Origin: Cacajao melanocephalus
Taxonomy: Eukaryota; Chordata; Mammalia; Primates; Pitheciidae
Reading direction: 5' to 3'
Assembly: GCA_963573385.1 (NCBI GenBank)
Contig: CAUYLG010061908.1
Coordinates: 1 to 64,000, forward strand
Length of the DNA: 64,000 bases
The notes beneath the pieces were generated by a model. That model saw only the letters and a program-made list of their open reading frames with translations, searched no databases and was not told where the DNA came from. The first letter of the stretch is position 1. Every line of letters starts with the position of its first letter. Below are positions 57,475 through 64,000 of the stretch, one piece after another. A program made the position numbers and the translations under genes.

Positions 57475-57559
57475 CGTGTATACCTATGGAACAAACCTGC
57501 ACTATCTGCACACATACCCCAGAACGTAAAGTATAATAAAAAAATAAAACTGCCAAAAA
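57475..57559 (+). mobile_element. Very short L1 3' end insertion with intact target duplication
   Basis: 'gtgtatacctatggaacaaacc ... agaacgtaaagtataataaaa' is the last ~85 bases of a primate L1. aaaaatcagtgcctcctg flanks it at 57457-57474 and 57560-57577. Confidence 0.92.
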
Positions 57560-57723
57560 AAAAATCAGTGCCTCCTGGACTAGTGTATCCAGAAGTCTGG
57601 AATGGGAACTTCATTCCCCTAGGTGATCCTGAAGCTGGCGATCAGTTCGTCCATAGTTAGTACTAGGTGCCCTTAGCAGACACTATGAGCTGATGAAACT
57701 GTAAAAAATTATACTAATTCTTG

Positions 57724-60900
<3,177 letters not shown>

Positions 60901-61394
60901 AAAAAAAAATCAGGCTTTGACTCACTCGTAAGACAGATCCCACGCACCCACCCACCAACATGGCCCTTGGCACGGGCGACCTGCCCACGTGTCGATGCAA
61001 TCGTGCCTCTCTTCAGCCCTGCTTCCACCCGCTTCCCGAGCTTCGATGTCGTGACGAGAGACCGCGGCTACATCAACCTTGGGCAACCAGATGCAGCCGC
61101 GTGCGGTAGCCTGGCACTGCCCCGAGCATGCTCAGTCGGGTCCTGACCCACTTCTGCAGGTCCGACTTCGGGGCGTGGGGTCAGAGGTACTACTTTGTCA
61201 GTCTGCCAGGAACAGAGAGGAGGTGAGAGACTGAGAGTTGCTCAAGCTCCTCTCTTGGCACGGTCATCCCTGACCCGGCGGCGGAACATGCCCAGTCTGG
61301 CTGCAGGAGCTGCAGGAGCCGCCGGGAGCGTCCGTGGGAAAGTCCACATTTCCGGGTTTTCGCAGCAACCCACCGGGAAGAGGGCGGGACAGGA

Positions 61395-61401
61395 ATAAAA
61401 G
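61395..61401 (+). promoter_or_regulatory. TATA-like box ATAAAAG with flanking GC boxes
   Basis: ATAAAAG lies just after 'gagggcggga' and before 'ggggcgtggcc' and 'gggggcggga'. A start about 25-30 bases on, near 61426, would give an exon ending at the donor GTAAGG at 61501. Confidence 0.45.
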
Positions 61402-61425
61402 GGCTGGAGTGGGGCGTGGCCAAGG

Positions 61426-61500
61426 GGGCGGGACTGAAAGCCATGTGGGAGGAGCCTGGACCCGCCCCTGAAATTGAGCTGCTCTCTTCTCCCACGGTGG
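61426..61500 (+). other. Candidate TATA-driven alternative first exon
   Basis: Inferred exon between the TATA-like box and the consensus donor 'ggtgg|gtaagg' at 61500/61501. It contains one ATG (61443) near its 5' end. No transcript evidence is available here. Confidence 0.35.
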
Positions 61501-62379
61501 GTAAGGAGGGGAGGAAGCCACTTACGTTGCAGGATCGTGCAGCGAAACTACTGTAGGTACTTAAAAATAATTCTAGAGTAATCTACTTTTTCATTAAAAA
61601 ACCCACTCATGCTTCATTAGAAAAAACGTTAAAAGTACAAATAATATTTTTAAAGAAAATGATAAAAAAATTCCTGGAACCGCACCACTCAAGAAGCCAC
61701 CAGGGAACGTCCCGCTGGGTTTCCTTCCAGACTCTTCCATCTGTGGGCTTTGCCTTAAGAGACGTTTAAGGCTGACCGCGCAGTCGCCCGGGCGGGCCTG
61801 AGAAGCTTCTTTTGCTTCCAAAGTGGTTTGCTCCTGACTGCGCGTGACTGCTAGGAGACCGGGTGGGTTGATTGCTTTCCACTTAGCGCCCCGGGATGGG
61901 ACCCTAGGGAGCCTTTTCCTGGGTGTCCTTGAACTCGAGTGGGATGCGACGCCCACAAAAGTTGCAGTGGAAGCCTGGGGAGCGCCCCGCCCCCGACGAG
62001 GATCAGCCACGCTGCCCCGGAGGGACAGAGAGCTGCGTGATGCCCCGCGCAGCCGCGGAGGGCCTGGGCGTGCGGGTGCGGGGCTCAGGGGCCCGCCGAG
62101 GCCCGGCCCAGAGGCTGAGCGCACGGAACGCGGGACTCTGGTCACCGACAGCCTCGGCGGGTTCCTGCGCTGGCTCCTCGGGAGGGCCGGCCCGCCGCTC
62201 CGCCTGGCGCGCCCCGCCCGCCCGCGGTTGCCGCGAAAACCCGGTGGCGACAACGCGTCTCCACGCCGCCCGGAGAGCCGCACTGGGCATGCTCGGCCCG
62301 GCCGGCCCCGGCGCCTGGAGGTGGGAAGCTCCGCGCTCCCGGCCGCCGGCGGCGCAGCCCGCAACGCTGTGAGGCGCGG

Positions 62380-62504
62380 GCGGAAGCGGCTCGCCCGCAG
62401 TGGGCGCTCCCGGGGTCCGGCGCAGAGCGCGGCGCAGAGGCCGCTGTCGGGCCGGCCATGGCGAGGGGTGCCCGGCGGCCACCTGAGCGGCGCGGCGGTG
62501 TCAG
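62380..62504 (+). other. MFAP3L: Candidate first exon of MFAP3L (start uncertain)
   Basis: A consensus donor 'tcag|gtaagg' ends an exon at 62504 within the densest part of the island; the 5' boundary is a guess. An ATG in strong Kozak context (gccggccATGG) lies at 62458, opening 15 codons up to the donor. Family knowledge suggests the first exon of MFAP3L is largely untranslated, so this ATG may be upstream-ORF or an alternative start. Confidence 0.45.
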
Positions 62505-63020
62505 GTAAGGGGGGCGCCGGGCGGGCCGGGGCGGAGTGGGGGTGGGTGGGGAGCCAGCCCCGCACCGGGTCGGCGCCCGAGCCGCGGAACTTCGGGGTGT
62601 GGGCGCAGAGGCTGCACTGCGAGGCGCCGCGGGGTCCTGGCGGCGGGCGCCAGGGGGCCGCGGGATGCTTCGAGATCCGCGCGGTGCGGGGGCCGGCCGT
62701 TTGGGGACAGCCGCAGCCCGGGCTCGAACCGTCACCTTCCGAGGGCGAGGAGCGCGGAATCCCCGGCCGGCTGCTGGCGAGCCTCCCGGGTGTCCTGGGG
62801 ACAGGGGGCGCCGACCAGCAGCGGGGGCCTTCGCTGGGCTCTGGATCCCTCGCGTGGCCGTGCCTCAGTTTCCCCGGACAGGAAGGAGGGCGCGCTGGCC
62901 GGGGCTCCGGAGAACGTGAATGCGGATTCCGCGTCGGGAGGGCACCGCGTCCTGATGCCGCAGGAGTGCGGGCGGCGGTGAGTGCCGCGAGCCGCCGCCT
63001 CGCGCCTGAAGCTCTCAGAG

Positions 63021-64000
63021 TTTGTCGCATTTGACTCCATAAGAAGTTGACATCGAATTGCTTCATGGCATGGAATGGGGAAACGTGCTTCGTCGGATTA
63101 AAACACAGAGTGGTTGCAGAACCGATTTATTTTAAGCCTGATCATTAATCTGTCTTCTCCTCCACCCCTGAAAAAAAAAAAAAAACTTGCAAGATTTATA
63201 AAGCAAGCTGGCAAAGAAAGGTTTGTAGGTCTATTATCTGCTCACGTTGTACGAAACAGTTAAGGTACGGTCGAACTGTCTTTATTTTTAAGGATACTTA
63301 ACAGACAAGTTTGGTTACTGTGGCAGTCTTTATTTTGCGTTATCTTGGATTTAATGTTAAAAACTTGGAAACCGATCATTGCAGAAGCTCAGTGTTTTTT
63401 GTAGTTTTCTCACTTTTGTTTCTAGATGAAACACATTTTTTTTTTTCAGTTGCTACTATGCTGAACATAGTAAAATCCTTCAGGATGAAATACAAGATGG
63501 AAAAAAATGTCTTTTCATGAGACCATAAGTTATTAATAGTGTAGTTCTTCTGACGTTTTACTTCTACAGTAAATGCAATTCGTATGTCCCACTGTGGTTT
63601 CTACAGCTGTTTCTTCCCAAAACATTTAGTACCATGAACACTATTAGGATTACTGTATCTAATAGGGGCAAGGTAAACGATCCTGTACTAGTGGGGACTA
63701 GTTCTGCTAACTAAAGCTACATTCTCAAGCCTATTTCTAGAAGTACCACTTAATGGGTTCAGTTGTTTTATTCATTAAGCTTATTACAAAGCTTCTTGTT
63801 TACGTTCTTAATAGACCTTAATAGACTTCAGAAATGCATTGACTTTTCATTGGATTGTGGCTAGTCTTTAAGATTGGTGCTTGCAAGCCTAAGATAGCTC
63901 CAGCTCTAATTCTGGATACTCTCTGGGGTGATTTCCCCCAGTATAGAGTTGGCTCTGCCCTGTGCTGCTGCATAACCGAGGTTTAATACTAGGAAAGGCT
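63021..64000 (+). other. MFAP3L: Probable intron 1 of MFAP3L
   Basis: AT-rich unique sequence after the island with no coding content recognised. It runs off the window. Confidence 0.4.

Larger units (their letters stand above)
60940..63020 (+). promoter_or_regulatory. MFAP3L: CpG-island promoter region, probably of MFAP3L
   Basis: CpG density rises from about 60940 and is very high from 61780 to 63000, with many GC boxes. From established gene order, MFAP3L lies next to AADAT on the same strand in human 4q33, with its 5' end about 30 kb beyond the AADAT 3' end, which fits this place and orientation. No MFAP3L protein sequence is in the window, so the name rests on synteny. Confidence 0.65.

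Noticed and set aside
61844..63034. 396-residue + strand open frame in the same island
   Set aside because: It runs straight through consensus splice donors (62505) and is low-complexity CpG-island translation. No relation to a known protein was seen.
61594..63066. 490-residue open frame on the - strand across the second CpG island
   Set aside because: Stops are rare by chance in GC-rich DNA. The frame is Arg/Pro/Gly/Ala-rich without a domain and lies opposite several equally long frames.

Overview
This window is nuclear DNA from a simian primate. It is dense in Alu elements of both orientations, carries L1 with primate-type ORF1 and 5'UTR sequence, and holds one fully spliced vertebrate gene. 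Several Alus show AluY-type wording (for example 'gagaccatcctggctaac'), which points towards a catarrhine. The AADAT protein differs from the human protein as I remember it at roughly 20 of 425 residues, so the source is probably not human. I cannot name the species.

Layout. 1-1790 is the 5' part of a decayed antisense L1. About 3.8-4.5 kb is the CpG-island promoter of AADAT (alpha-aminoadipate / kynurenine aminotransferase II). 4491-29359 holds 13 coding exons on the + strand. All junctions follow GT-AG, and together they give an intact 425-residue PLP-dependent transaminase with an N-terminal mitochondrial-type presequence. A short 3'UTR follows, carrying an Alu-derived segment and an AATAAA. 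29.6-60.9 kb is intergenic. It is packed with Alus (several nested), L2 and MIR fossils, MLT1-like LTRs, a ~1 kb ERV-type solo LTR, and the DNA transposons Tigger1 and MER1 (MER2 lies in an AADAT intron). 60.9-63.0 kb is a second CpG island on the far side. It has a TATA-like promoter candidate and consensus splice donors. From remembered gene order at human 4q33 it is most likely the 5' end of MFAP3L on the + strand; no MFAP3L coding sequence lies in the window.

The one gene with a complete product, AADAT, acts in mitochondrial lysine and tryptophan (kynurenine) catabolism. I see no operon, CRISPR array, prokaryotic system or novel multi-gene system. The most notable unexplained structures are a ~240 bp inverted duplication built inside an LTR (43.79-44.47 kb), a 45 bp near-identical local duplication between two ancient L2 fragments (33.88 and 34.58 kb), a tRNA-His-like fossil inserted in an old L1 (13.17 kb), and a possible TATA-driven alternative first exon upstream of the MFAP3L island (61.4-61.5 kb).
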